Positions 53,305-61,680 of a DNA stretch of 64,000 nt are shown in pieces. Each line of letters starts with the position of its first letter. Position 1 is the first letter of the stretch. Source of the stretch: an uncultured Acidimicrobiales bacterium (lineage in GTDB: Bacteria; Actinomycetota; Acidimicrobiia; Acidimicrobiales; SZUA-35); the NCBI GenBank assembly GCA_938002965.1, contig CALKZY010000008.1, positions 62,001 to 126,000 on the forward strand, written 5' to 3'. Below the pieces are notes generated by a model. It did not search any database. It saw nothing but the letters and a program-made list of their open reading frames with translations, and was not told the origin of the DNA. A program made the translations under genes and the position numbers.

Positions 53305-53885
53305 GGCGAGAATCTCGGTTCGATCTGCATGATGGTGGTGTCGCCGACCGGGCGGTCGGTCATGAAGGGAGCGAAGGCGCGGTGAACCAACTGAACGTGC
53401 ACGCCCAGCCAGCCTGGGTCGCCGTTGACATTCGGTCGGCGGCTGGTGGGGCACCAGGCGGCATCGGGCGCCCCGGGGTCACAGCTGGTCGCACTGGAGA
53501 AGTCGCTGGCCAAGAGTCCCAAGTCATCGGCCTCATAGCGGTTGCAGGTGCCGGCCACCGAGTTGAGTAGACAGGCCGTAGGAATAGATCCGTCGGACTG
53601 TGGCTCAAAGATGACGATGTACTCAATGTCGTTGGTGGACATGTCACGAAGGGCGCCGGCAGCGGTGGCAAGAGCGTCGTAGTCTGCCAGTCGGCTGTCG
53701 CCTGCCGATGAAGCCACCCGGGCCGCAGCCTGGCTGGTGGCGACTGCGGTTTGAGCATCGTGCACCATGAAGCCAAGCTCGGCGATGCCAGCGGCCAAAG
53801 CCACCAACAAAGGGGCCACCATAACAACCTCGACCATGGCGGCGCCGCGTTCGCTCCGCCGACTTCGTCGCCGTCTGTACATCAC
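53301..53885 (-). CDS. TadE-like pseudopilin (second)
   Basis: A 194-residue protein with a basic leader and a TadE-type prepilin site, Gly14/Ala15 with Glu19 at the +5 position (R-G-A-A-M-V-E-V-V-M-V-A-P-L-L-V), followed by one helix and an extracellular domain with five cysteines. The GTG start overlaps the previous gene stop (GTGA); the ATG at 53882 is an alternative. Confidence 0.82.
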   Translation of the reverse strand: MMYRRRRSRRSERGAAMVEVVMVAPLLVALAAGIAELGFMVHDAQTAVATSQAAARVASSAGDSRLADYDALATAAGALRDMSTNDIEYIVIFEPQSDGSIPTACLLNSVAGTCNRYEADDLGLLASDFSSATSCDPGAPDAAWCPTSRRPNVNGDPGWLGVHVQLVHRAFAPFMTDRPVGDTTIMQIEPRFSP

Positions 53886-54481
53886 CGGTCCCTCGGTTCG
53901 ATTCGGAGCACCTTGGTTGATGTCAAGGTCTGTTCCTGGGCGAAGAAGCCGGTGATGGCGGCTCGTTCAATCTCGATGTGAATCCCGACGTAGTCGGGAG
54001 GCCCGCCGTTGGCCGGTGACTGGATCACGACTCGTTCGCTTGGACACCAGGATTGGTCAAGATCGGTGAGGTCGTCGCAGCCGAAGCGGTCGAGTAACTC
54101 TGTCATCGACGAGCCGACGTAGCGGTTGCAGCGGATCGTTGTTGTCTCTTGGCTGGCAAGCAAGCAAGACGGAGGAACCTCGGTGTCCCAGGAGTCGGCT
54201 CTGAAGACCACGATCTGCTGGATCGAGTCAGCAGGCAGCGGCGACGAGACGTCTTCGATGACTTCCAGAATCCGAAAATCGGCGTCGAAGTCATTGCCTG
54301 CGATGACGGCCGCTCGTACTGCTTCGATTGTCGTTCCCCTCAACGCTGTGTAGTCGCGAAACATGACGCCCAGTTCCATGACTGCGGCGACGAGCAACAG
54401 GAACACGGGAATGGTGATGGCCGTTTCGACCAACACCGCTCCCGACTCCTTTGACTGTGGGTTCGGCGGGGTTTTGTACAT
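53882..54481 (-). CDS. TadE-like pseudopilin (first)
   Basis: A 199-residue TadE-like protein. The prepilin-type site is Gly14/Ala15 with Glu19 (S-G-A-V-L-V-E-T-A-I-T-I-P-V-F). A single helix and a soluble domain with five cysteines follow. It and the second TadE share layout and C-terminal I-E-P-R sequence, which suggests gene duplication. Confidence 0.82.
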   Translation of the reverse strand: MYKTPPNPQSKESGAVLVETAITIPVFLLLVAAVMELGVMFRDYTALRGTTIEAVRAAVIAGNDFDADFRILEVIEDVSSPLPADSIQQIVVFRADSWDTEVPPSCLLASQETTTIRCNRYVGSSMTELLDRFGCDDLTDLDQSWCPSERVVIQSPANGGPPDYVGIHIEIERAAITGFFAQEQTLTSTKVLRIEPRDR

Positions 54482-54489
54482 TCAGTGGT

Positions 54490-55017
54490 TCAGCCCACGG
54501 GCGGAACGAAGATCGTGGTTGTCGTTGTGGTGGTAGTTGTTGTCGTAGTCGTTGTCGGCGGTGCCGTTGTGGTCGTCGTCGGAACCGTGGTTGTTGTGGT
54601 CGGCGGGGCCGTTGTTGTCGTGGTCGGCGGTCTGGTCGTTGTAGTAGTAATCGGAATGACGGCAGTCGTTGTTGAGCTTGTGCTGCTTGAGGTTGAGACT
54701 TTGGCCGTCGTGGTACTTGTGGTTGGCGCAGCGGTCGTCGTAGTAGGGGGCGCCGTCGTAGTTGTGGCGACAGTCGAGGCCGTGCTCGGCGGAATGGTCG
54801 TGCTCGTCGTGGTTGTCGTGTTTGGCAGCCACACTTGTTCGCGTCCGATGTCTTGGGCGGTGCGGGTCTGGTGGTCGCCTGCCGCCGTTGTCAGCCAGGC
54901 TGCGATCTGGACGCCAAGCAACACCAGCATTGCCAGCGCGATGACGTACTCAACGGCCGACGCGCCGCGCTGGGCCGCCTTCGTAGGGGTTCCGCCTGGA
55001 ATCTGTAACCAATACAC
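54490..55017 (-). CDS. Flp/Tad pilin-like protein with Thr-rich tail
   Basis: A 175-residue protein. A type III prepilin cleavage site, Gly18/Ala19 with Glu23 (R-G-A-S-A-V-E-Y-V-I-A-L-A-M-L-V-L), is followed by one helix and about 115 residues dominated by Thr and Pro (runs of up to 14 Thr). The tail looks like a heavily O-glycosylated extracellular stalk. It is the first gene of the pseudopilin operon; the assembly ATPase and TadB/TadC are not in this window. Confidence 0.8.
   Translation of the reverse strand: MYWLQIPGGTPTKAAQRGASAVEYVIALAMLVLLGVQIAAWLTTAAGDHQTRTAQDIGREQVWLPNTTTTTSTTIPPSTASTVATTTTAPPTTTTAAPTTSTTTAKVSTSSSTSSTTTAVIPITTTTTRPPTTTTTAPPTTTTTVPTTTTTAPPTTTTTTTTTTTTTTIFVPPVG
54499..54830 (-). 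repeat. Low-complexity ACN-codon repeat (poly-Thr) region
   Basis: The Thr-rich tail of the pilin-like gene is written almost entirely with ACN and CCN codons (GTT/GTC/GTG/GTA and GGC/GGT patterns on the plus strand). Such a simple-sequence tract is prone to slippage and length variation between strains. Confidence 0.7.
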
Positions 55018-55092
55018 AGGACTCGAATCGGCACTGTCGCCGATTCATGTAGCCCAGCAGGGACTACATCCCCTCGACGTGGGTCGAGCGGA

Positions 55093-55548
55093 TCAGGCGG
55101 CGACGCTGACCATTACCGCTGCCAGGATCGCTCGGGCCGTCCAACCGATAGTGCGGATCCAGTTCGTTGCCACCAACCTGCTGAGAACCAGTGAATCGAA
55201 ACCGCCACTTAGGCGGGTGTGGGCCGGCACCTGCAGGAAGATGGTGCTGGCGTGAATGACTGCCAGCAAGAACCATCCGATCAGGACCAAAGGCCAGCCC
55301 ACCTGGCCAACGTCGGTGACAGCCAATGCCAACGCACTGACCCCCTCGACCGCCATGAACGGCCCGACAACGTATGACGTCAGCCGCTGATGACTGGTTT
55401 CATAGGCAGCGAACCCTTCAGAGCCCACGGCTGCAAACAGCGGATAGTGGACGATCTGAATGAACCAGATAAGCCCGGCCATGGCCGCGGTGGCCACCAG
55501 ATGGGTCAGCAGAAGAGCCAGGTCGATCAGTCCTGCTTCGAGCGCCAC
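55093..55548 (-). CDS. Conserved four-helix membrane protein
   Basis: A 151-residue protein with four predicted helices; no family recognised. I-W-F-I-Q-I-V-H-Y-P-L-F and E-T-S-H-Q-R near helices 1-2 look conserved and carry two histidines. The GTG start lies inside the end of the MBL hydrolase gene (22-bp overlap), so it belongs to the mscR operon and may be tied to its function. Confidence 0.65.
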   Translation of the reverse strand: MALEAGLIDLALLLTHLVATAAMAGLIWFIQIVHYPLFAAVGSEGFAAYETSHQRLTSYVVGPFMAVEGVSALALAVTDVGQVGWPLVLIGWFLLAVIHASTIFLQVPAHTRLSGGFDSLVLSRLVATNWIRTIGWTARAILAAVMVSVAA

Positions 55549-56150
55549 TCCGACAGCGACGGCGATTCGGCTCCTATCGATGTCGAGTCACCGTGGCCGG
55601 TATGGACCGTGGTCTCGCTGGGAAGCGAAAACAGGTGGGCCTCGATCGAGTCGAGTATCAGATCGTAGCTGCTGAACGATCTACCGGTCGCTCCCGGCCC
55701 GCCGCTGAAAAGGGTGTCGCCGGTAAACACGATGCCTTGACTTGGGACATGTAGGCAGCAGCCACCGGGGGAGTGCCCCGGCGTGTGCAGCACCTTGAGT
55801 TCGGTCCCACCCACGGTGAGTTGATCGCCGTGGGCCAAATCGGTGTCGAAGCGATGCTCGGGGTAGACCACGTCCCACAACATGGCGTCATCAGGATGGA
55901 GAAAGATAGGGCACCCGGCCGTCGTGGCAACTTCCACGGCGGCATTGATGTGATCGTTGTGGCCGTGGGTTGAAAGGATCCCCTTTAGTCGACGGTCGGC
56001 TACCCCGGCCAGAATTGTTTCAGCGTCGTGGGCGGCATCGATCACCACTACTTCGGTGTCGTCACCGACCAGCCAGACATTATTGTCAACTTCGAAGTCC
56101 TGCCCGTCGAGGCTGAAGATGCCGGATGTGACCACTCGGTCAAGTCTCAT
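55527..56150 (-). CDS. MBL-fold metallohydrolase, probably mycothiol-linked
   Basis: A 207-residue glyoxalase-II-like hydrolase. T-H-G-H-N-D-H is the metal motif, with the later H-T-P-G-H-S-P-G and G-D-T-L-F. In mycobacteria a gene of this type follows mscR (Rv2259-Rv2260), where it probably hydrolyses S-formylmycothiol or a related thioester. The same order here supports that role, but it is inferred from context. It lies 75 bp downstream of the dehydrogenase gene. Confidence 0.85.
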   Translation of the reverse strand: MRLDRVVTSGIFSLDGQDFEVDNNVWLVGDDTEVVVIDAAHDAETILAGVADRRLKGILSTHGHNDHINAAVEVATTAGCPIFLHPDDAMLWDVVYPEHRFDTDLAHGDQLTVGGTELKVLHTPGHSPGGCCLHVPSQGIVFTGDTLFSGGPGATGRSFSSYDLILDSIEAHLFSLPSETTVHTGHGDSTSIGAESPSLSEWRSKQD

Positions 56151-56225
56151 TTTATTGGTGTCCCGTATGCCGCTTGTTTTGGATTGCGTCGATCAGATAG
56201 TGGTGTTGTCGATCAGGCGTAGTTG

Positions 56226-57311
56226 CTACATCACGACGACTGATCTCAGCACGTCGCCCTGTTCCATCTTGTGGAACGCTTCCTCGACTCCGTCGATGCC
56301 GATTGTCTCGGACACGAAGCCTTCGAGATTCAGACGACCCTGAAGGTAGAGGTCGATCAGCATTGGAAAGTCGCGGCTTGGCAGGCAGTCGCCATACCAG
56401 CTTGACTTCAGCGAACCGCCGCGGCCGAAGATCTCGATGAAAGGCAGTTCAATCTTCATTTCCGGGTTGGGCACCCCAACAAGAACCACAGTTCCGGCCA
56501 GATCACGGGCGTAGAAGGCCTGCTCGTACGTCTTGGGCAGACCGACGGCTTCGATGGCAACATCCACGCCGTTGCCACCGGTGAGTTCCCGAATCTTCTC
56601 GACGGCGTCCTCCTTGGAGGAGTTGACGGTGTGGGTTGCGCCGAACTTCTTGGCCCACTCCAGCTTCTGGTCGTCGATGTCGACAGCGATGATGATGCTG
56701 GCACCGGCCAATCGGGCGCCCTCAAGAGCGGCGTCACCGACACCGCCGCAGCCGAACACGGCGACCGAGTCACCGCGACCGACATCTCCGGTGTTCATTG
56801 CCGCTCCAAGGCCCGCCATCACACCGCAGCCAAGCAAACCCGCCACTTCCGGCTTGGCCGCTGGGTCAACCTTGGTGCATTGACCGGCCGCCACCAAGGT
56901 CTTGTCGCAGAAAGCCCCAATGCCGAGTGCTGGGGATAACTCGGTGCCGTCGGCCAGCGTCATCTTCTGGGTGGCGTTGTGGGTGGCGAAACAGTATTGC
57001 GGCTTGCCCTTGAGGCATGACCGGCAGGATCCGCAAACGGCTCGCCAATTGAGAATCACGTAATCGCCAGGGGCAACGTCGGTTACGTCGTCGCCGACGC
57101 TCTCAACCACGCCGGCAGCTTCGTGTCCAAGCAAGAAGGGGAACTCGTCGTTGATGCCACCCTCGCGATAGTGGAGGTCGGTGTGGCAGACGCCGCAGGC
57201 TTTGATCTCGACGACAGCCTCGCCGGGACCCGGATCGGGGATGATGATTGTCTCAACCGAGACCGGCTCCCCTTTGGCCTTGGCGACAACTCCCCGAACT
57301 TCCTGTGGCAT
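56226..57311 (-). CDS. mscR: S-(hydroxymethyl)mycothiol dehydrogenase
   Basis: A 361-residue zinc alcohol dehydrogenase. It oxidises the mycothiol adduct of formaldehyde with NAD, detoxifying formaldehyde. Catalytic zinc ligands Cys42 (A-C-G-V-C-H) and His63 (L-G-H-E), the structural-zinc set Cys93, 96, 99 and 107, and the NAD motif G-C-G-G-V-G are visible. Conserved segments across the whole length closely match the mycothiol-dependent subgroup rather than generic ADHs. The frame opens at 57716, but the ATG at 57311 has AAGGAG at 5-nt spacing. Confidence 0.93.
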   Translation of the reverse strand: MPQEVRGVVAKAKGEPVSVETIIIPDPGPGEAVVEIKACGVCHTDLHYREGGINDEFPFLLGHEAAGVVESVGDDVTDVAPGDYVILNWRAVCGSCRSCLKGKPQYCFATHNATQKMTLADGTELSPALGIGAFCDKTLVAAGQCTKVDPAAKPEVAGLLGCGVMAGLGAAMNTGDVGRGDSVAVFGCGGVGDAALEGARLAGASIIIAVDIDDQKLEWAKKFGATHTVNSSKEDAVEKIRELTGGNGVDVAIEAVGLPKTYEQAFYARDLAGTVVLVGVPNPEMKIELPFIEIFGRGGSLKSSWYGDCLPSRDFPMLIDLYLQGRLNLEGFVSETIGIDGVEEAFHKMEQGDVLRSVVVM

Positions 57312-57495
57312 TATGACTCCTTCTAGTCTTATCTGTTCGTCGCTTATCCGCCTGCGAGCGCAGTGGTCGGATGCGTTCTGCCTGGATGCTCCGACTGAGC
57401 GTAGTCCAACACCCCCATTTTGAGCCACCACAACCTGGTAGGTACGCTGGCCGTGCCGGACACGGGTATCGGCTTGGCCTCGTTGGAGGATGCCA

Positions 57496-58011
57496 GTGGG
57501 TGACGAAGTGAGCATGTCTTCGCGAGGGACTCTCGATGGCTCGGGTGAACTGGCACTTGCCTCGGTCACGATGCGGACCGCTTCTGCTTGGGCCACCGTG
57601 GCTGCATACGGCGTCGTGGCCTTCCCGATGAACCTGGCCCTGTCGATGGTCGACACAACAGAGGTTGTGTCACAAGTTGTCTTCTCGTTGGTCGCTTTCG
57701 CCGTTAGCGTCCTCACCTATCTCAAGCTTGGAGGCGACATCGGCAAACGGGTTGCCGGCCTCAAAAGTCTGTCCTTCCCATCTCTGGAACCCATAGGACT
57801 TGGTCAATCGGTTGTCCGTTCGTTGTACCTGCTGCTGTTCGGACTCGGCTCGGTGATTGACACTGTGGTGGGGCTTGGTGAGGCTCTGCCGATCCTGATG
57901 GTCGTGGCCTACTTTGTGGTCAATACTGTCTCCATTGCGTTGACAGACCGCAACCAATCGTTGTCCGAACTGTTGACCCGCTCGGTGACAGTGGACCTCG
58001 ATCCTGACTGA
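57496..58011 (+). CDS. RDD-like membrane protein
   Basis: A 171-residue protein with three or four helices. [12 protein letters not shown] and a C-terminal [10 protein letters not shown] resemble RDD family proteins (D-K...Q-x-L-H-D), but the opening R-D-D motif is not clear, so the call is moderate. GGAGG (57485-57489) lies 6 nt before GTG 57496, which is preferred to ATG 57490, placed directly on the ribosome site. Confidence 0.6.
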   Translation: MGDEVSMSSRGTLDGSGELALASVTMRTASAWATVAAYGVVAFPMNLALSMVDTTEVVSQVVFSLVAFAVSVLTYLKLGGDIGKRVAGLKSLSFPSLEPIGLGQSVVRSLYLLLFGLGSVIDTVVGLGEALPILMVVAYFVVNTVSIALTDRNQSLSELLTRSVTVDLDPD

Positions 58012-58015
58012 ACGT

Positions 58016-58048
58016 CGAAGGCCCCGGTCATTTCGACCGGGGCCTTCG
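58016..58048. terminator. Bidirectional rho-independent terminator
   Basis: CGAAGGCCCCGGTC (58016-58029) pairs perfectly with GACCGGGGCCTTCG (58035-58048) around a 5-nt loop, between the convergent RDD-like and nucleotidase genes. No long T run follows. Confidence 0.8.
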
Positions 58049-58088
58049 CTCGGCGTTGAGCCGGTTGCTCGTTTAGAGCACCGGGCTA

Positions 58089-60086
58089 CTAGGGAGCGGG
58101 AACAAAGCTTTGGGTTGAGTATTCGTCAACCGGAAGCTTGGCGATCACGCCGCCGCTGTCCTGTTCTACATAGTCGATGAAGGCCTGGGCGTAGTCGATG
58201 AACGTGTCCACCGCCCTGCCGTCGTCGGACACAGCGGCCATGGTCTGGTAGTTGTCACCACCGGAGGCGATGAAGCTGTTGGCCACGACCTTGTACGTGG
58301 CTGAGGCATCAAGGGCGCCCCAGGTGTCGGTGCCCTTGGGTCGGATCTCGAAGTTCGAGGCCCGGCTACCTTCCGGCTGGGTCAAGTCCACATCGAAGCG
58401 TAGACCCGAGGCGTAGGGGTATGCGCCGCTGGATCCGCCTTCAGCGGTAGCGAAGTCGATTGCCTCCTGGATGGTGGCTTCGATTTCCGTGCCGGTCATG
58501 TCCAGGTTGATGGCGGTATTGGCGAACGGCAACAGCTCGTAGGCGTCAGCGATACTGATGTCGCCGGCCGGGATGTCGATGCGTACGCCGCCCGAATTCT
58601 GAATGGCAATATCAGCTTCAAACGAGCGGGCCAGGAAGGCCGCAGCCACCAGCTGTTGGATGTCGCCGCCATTGACTGCGGTTTCGGAGACATCGCACAG
58701 GCTGCTTCGGCCCTGTCCCGGAATGCGTTCCAGACACAGATCTTCGCTGGCCGCTCCAATCACCTGCTGGCTCAGAACATCAACCTCTTCGGCGAAGGCG
58801 GCGAGTACTGCTTCTGCTTCGGCGTCAGGGGTGACGATGGACAGCTGCGGATCGGCATCGATGATGTCGAGGATTTCCTGAAGAGCTTCGCCTTCAACGG
58901 GTACTCGATCTCCACCTTCGGCCGGACGGCGTAAGAAGGTATCGCCGAGCAGAAGGTGCGGTGTGCCGTCGCATGATGTGACGTTGCCCTTCTTGTCGAA
59001 GCTGACGTTGATCTCGCCGACAACGGCTGAGTACTGCCATGCCTGCACAATGCAAACGGGGTTGCCGTCGGCATTGGTGGTTTCGACCGGATAGGTCCCA
59101 CCTGAGTTGAGGCCGTACTGATCGAAGTCGCCCAACAGGGTGTGGGAGTCGCCACCGACGATGACATCAACGTCGGTGAGGGCCTCAGCCAGTCGGATGT
59201 CGTTTGCCAACTGAATGTGGGTCACGAGAACGATGTTGTTAATCCCGTCAGCCGTCAGCTCATCAATGTAGAACTGAGCGGTTTCGAGTTCATCAAGGAA
59301 CTCGGTTGTGTCGAGAGGGCTGGACGACAAGCGGGTCTTGTCAGCGATGTCCAGTCCGACGAAAGCGACCTCATTGCCGTTTACCTCGCGGATGGTGAAC
59401 GGCTTGATGAAGTCGGTCGATGTCTCCGGGGCGAGGGGCGTGCCGACGGCGGGAACCACATTGGCTCCCAGCACCTCGGTCTTGCAATCGCCATCAGCCA
59501 GGAAGTCAAGGAAGGTACGAAGGCCTTCGTCGCCTGCGTCGAATTCGTGGTTGCCGACTTCAAAGATGTCGAAGCAAACCTGATTCATCATGGCAGCATC
59601 GGCTTCGCCGCCGAACAAGGTATAGAACAGCGTGCCGGTGACCGCGTCGCCGGCGTGAATCTTGACCACGCTGTCGGCGCCGTCTTCAGCGGCTGCAGCT
59701 GCTGATAGCTCGTCGATCTTGGTTACGACCCGTGAGAAGCCGCCAAGCTCGATCCGAGTTCCCTCGCCGTTGAAGTCGAGGTCACCGCTGTCGGCGCTGA
59801 GTCGGGAGTGGTGGTCGTTGATATGGAGAATGTTCAGGTCGAAGCCGAGACCTTTGCCCTTGCCTTTTCCTTTGCCTTTGCCTTTTCCTTTGTCAGGGCC
59901 TCTGGGCACGTCATCAGGCTTTTTGCCATTGTCCGCTTTGGCTTCAGCCGCCGGGTTGCGATCGGTCGTCTCGTCGCCTGCTGCGTCGGCCGACGGTGCT
60001 ACCACCGTTGATGCCACCAACATTGCCAGGGTGGCCAGGACCACCATCAAGGTCCGCTTTCCCCTTGACGTGTCTGAGGGATTCAT
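58089..60086 (-). CDS. Secreted 5'-nucleotidase/metallophosphatase (UshA-like)
   Basis: A 665-residue exported enzyme. A signal peptide (L-M-V-V-L-A-T-L-A-M-L-V-A-S-T-V-V-A-P-S-A-D-A-A) is followed by a basic linker with eight K-G dipeptides. The metallophosphoesterase domain has L-H-I-N-D-H-H-S, G-D-A-V-T-G and G-N-H-E-F-D motifs, and a 5'-nucleotidase C-terminal domain follows with Q-N-S-G-G-V-R and the substrate-stacking region near F-I-A-S-G-G-D-N-Y. It should hydrolyse extracellular nucleotides to scavenge phosphate or nucleosides. No wall-sorting signal is present. The frame opens at 60137; ATG 60086 gives a standard signal peptide. Confidence 0.9.
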   Translation of the reverse strand: MNPSDTSRGKRTLMVVLATLAMLVASTVVAPSADAAGDETTDRNPAAEAKADNGKKPDDVPRGPDKGKGKGKGKGKGKGLGFDLNILHINDHHSRLSADSGDLDFNGEGTRIELGGFSRVVTKIDELSAAAAAEDGADSVVKIHAGDAVTGTLFYTLFGGEADAAMMNQVCFDIFEVGNHEFDAGDEGLRTFLDFLADGDCKTEVLGANVVPAVGTPLAPETSTDFIKPFTIREVNGNEVAFVGLDIADKTRLSSSPLDTTEFLDELETAQFYIDELTADGINNIVLVTHIQLANDIRLAEALTDVDVIVGGDSHTLLGDFDQYGLNSGGTYPVETTNADGNPVCIVQAWQYSAVVGEINVSFDKKGNVTSCDGTPHLLLGDTFLRRPAEGGDRVPVEGEALQEILDIIDADPQLSIVTPDAEAEAVLAAFAEEVDVLSQQVIGAASEDLCLERIPGQGRSSLCDVSETAVNGGDIQQLVAAAFLARSFEADIAIQNSGGVRIDIPAGDISIADAYELLPFANTAINLDMTGTEIEATIQEAIDFATAEGGSSGAYPYASGLRFDVDLTQPEGSRASNFEIRPKGTDTWGALDASATYKVVANSFIASGGDNYQTMAAVSDDGRAVDTFIDYAQAFIDYVEQDSGGVIAKLPVDEYSTQSFVPAP

Positions 60087-60520
60087 CAGATGCACTGCTT
60101 TCGTTCGTCGTTGTCGTACTCGGACGCGTTCGCGCACACGCCCAATCCAGACCGAGTGTTGCCGGAAATCTTGCTCGATGCACGTTGGTTGGGCAAGTTT
60201 GTTGACTCAATTGCCAGGAGGTCGTTGTCTGCATCGTTTCTTGAGGCGATCCGGGTCCCAAAACGCTCCGTAATCCAAGAGCGTGCGACCTCCAATCAAC
60301 AACATGCATCTAGTCGATTGGGGTGATGTGATTTAATGGACTAGGCGGTGTCCAGTCGTTGGCATGGTGGAGCACGACGACTCACCGGCCTACGACGCAC
60401 AGGTGCAGCAGGAACCTACAGCGGCACGAGTGCGGCAGAACTATGCAGCGGCAGGAACATGAGGCACGAAGATGACGGAGAGCCCGCTCGGTCATGGATT
60501 CGGCAACGAGGAGCAACCAG
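60087..60520. other. 434-bp intergenic region without a recognised gene
   Basis: Divergent region between the nucleotidase and the following plus-strand gene. Short open frames exist but none has coding character or a ribosome site. I see no tRNA, clear palindrome or riboswitch. It presumably holds both promoters. Confidence 0.4.
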
Positions 60521-61333
60521 ATGTCTGACTTCGGCGACGGTCGATCTGAGCAGGCAGACGAGGCCGGCGGCGAGATTGAATCGCTCACGACCGCGTTCCA
60601 GGGTCCTGTTCCGTCGCCGCTCGACGACTTGCCTCCTGCGTCGTACTGGCCTGACGGCGCGGTACCCCAACGACGATCCAAAGGCGAAGAGTCGTTGGCC
60701 GGTCATGCTCCGAGCACCGAGTCGAGCGTTGAGTCTCCTGCTTGGTCGAGTTCCGCTCCGGACACGGTCAACCCCTCGCAGTCAAGCCTGATGCAAGAGC
60801 CGCCTGCGGTCTCCGTGCCATCGGCGCGACCGCCAAGCTCTCAGGCCGTTCCCCCGTACCAGTCGCCCCCACCGAAGTTCGAGTGGGATGCCGAAGAGCG
60901 AGGGAACCGGACGCTTTGGGTTCTACTCGGAACTGTTGCTCTGCTTGCGGTCGGCCTGGGAGGATGCGGATATCTGCTGTTCAGATCGGTCGCCCAACCA
61001 CCCATAGACCGGGCCAACGACCTGATGGCCGACGTGGTCGACGCAGACTTCGCCGCTGCGGCCGAACATGTCTCCCGCCAGTCGGAGTGTTTCGGGACGG
61101 ACCCGGTGGGCGGACTCGAAGGGCTATTTGTCCCCAACCCGGCCGAAAGCTACGACTTCACCTTCGTATCGGTCGAGAATCCGGTCGACGGGCAGACGAT
61201 GGCTTTCGTTGAGGGAACCATCAGTCTTCGGGCCGGCGGCGAGAGCCTGCCGGAAGGAGGGTTTCGGCCCGCCCGAGTCATTCTGGTGGAGGATGACGAT
61301 GACTGGCAGGTGTGCGGCATTCTCATCGACTAG
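60521..61333 (+). CDS. Membrane-anchored hypothetical protein
   Basis: A 270-residue protein. A ~130-residue Ser/Pro-rich, disordered cytoplasmic N-terminus precedes one helix (about 135-160, V-A-L-L-A-V-G-L-G-G-C-G-Y-L-L-F) and a ~110-residue extracellular domain with two cysteines, similar in layout to DUF4878-type stress proteins, though the match is not certain. GAGGAG lies 7 nt before ATG 60521. The function is unknown. Confidence 0.65.
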   Translation: MSDFGDGRSEQADEAGGEIESLTTAFQGPVPSPLDDLPPASYWPDGAVPQRRSKGEESLAGHAPSTESSVESPAWSSSAPDTVNPSQSSLMQEPPAVSVPSARPPSSQAVPPYQSPPPKFEWDAEERGNRTLWVLLGTVALLAVGLGGCGYLLFRSVAQPPIDRANDLMADVVDADFAAAAEHVSRQSECFGTDPVGGLEGLFVPNPAESYDFTFVSVENPVDGQTMAFVEGTISLRAGGESLPEGGFRPARVILVEDDDDWQVCGILID

Positions 61334-61419
61334 GAGCGCAACCAAACAAGCCAAAACCGCAGGCCCAGAATCAAGCGTGTTCGTCGAAGAATCCCCGTGG
61401 CAGCGGACCGGCGAGCCGC

Positions 61420-61425
61420 TACTAT
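61420..61425 (+). promoter_or_regulatory. -10 box of the ilvB leader
   Basis: TACTAT lies 7 nt before GTG 61433. A transcript starting there would be leaderless and would begin with the leader-peptide codons. Confidence 0.5.
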
Positions 61426-61480
61426 GGCATACGTGCAGACAAGCCAAATTCTCGACATCGTGGTAGTAGTACTTATGTAG
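61424..61480 (+). CDS. ilvB leader peptide (attenuator)
   Basis: An 18-codon frame encoding MAYVQTSQILDIVVVVLM, half of whose residues are Ile, Leu or Val, with four Val codons in a row. It lies about 200 bp before ilvB and just before a terminator, as in ribosome-mediated attenuation. If TACTAT is the -10 box, the real start is GTG 61433 (15 codons). Too short for homology, so the call rests on composition and position. Confidence 0.7.
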   Translation: MAYVQTSQILDIVVVVLM

Positions 61481-61510
61481 CGCACGCTGCTGCATATCGT
61501 TGCGTGCGCT
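61479..61510 (+). promoter_or_regulatory. Leader hairpin before the ilvB attenuator
   Basis: AGCGCACGC (61479-61487) pairs perfectly with GCGTGCGCT (61502-61510), loop 14 nt. It begins at the leader-peptide stop codon and can act as the pause or competing hairpin of the attenuator. Confidence 0.6.
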
Positions 61511-61511
61511 A

Positions 61512-61545
61512 AGCCTCCCAACTACGGGAGGCTCTTTGTTTTTTG
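61512..61545 (+). terminator. Intrinsic terminator in the ilvB leader
   Basis: AGCCTCCC (61512-61519) and GGGAGGCT (61526-61533) form an 8-bp stem with a 6-nt loop, followed by CTTTGTTTTTT. The T-rich run makes this a classical intrinsic terminator placed between leader peptide and ilvB. Confidence 0.75.
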
Positions 61546-61680
61546 GCCTTTCGGTTGTGAACACCCAAACTGGAACCTGGCCCGCAGAACGACAGTCGCC
61601 GTGGCTTGAACAAAGATCGTCAGCACAGAATCCGCAACTGGGAAACCCACGACATCCCCAGGAACCGAAAGCCCGAAAAA

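Noticed and set aside
54485..55255. 256-codon plus-strand frame rich in Val
   Set aside because: It is the complement of the ACN-rich Thr tail (GTN codons) and continues antisense across the pilin gene.
61606..61680. N-terminal extension of IlvB from a TTG at 61606
   Set aside because: It would add 25 polar residues within the leader region; the ATG at 61681 matches IlvB length.
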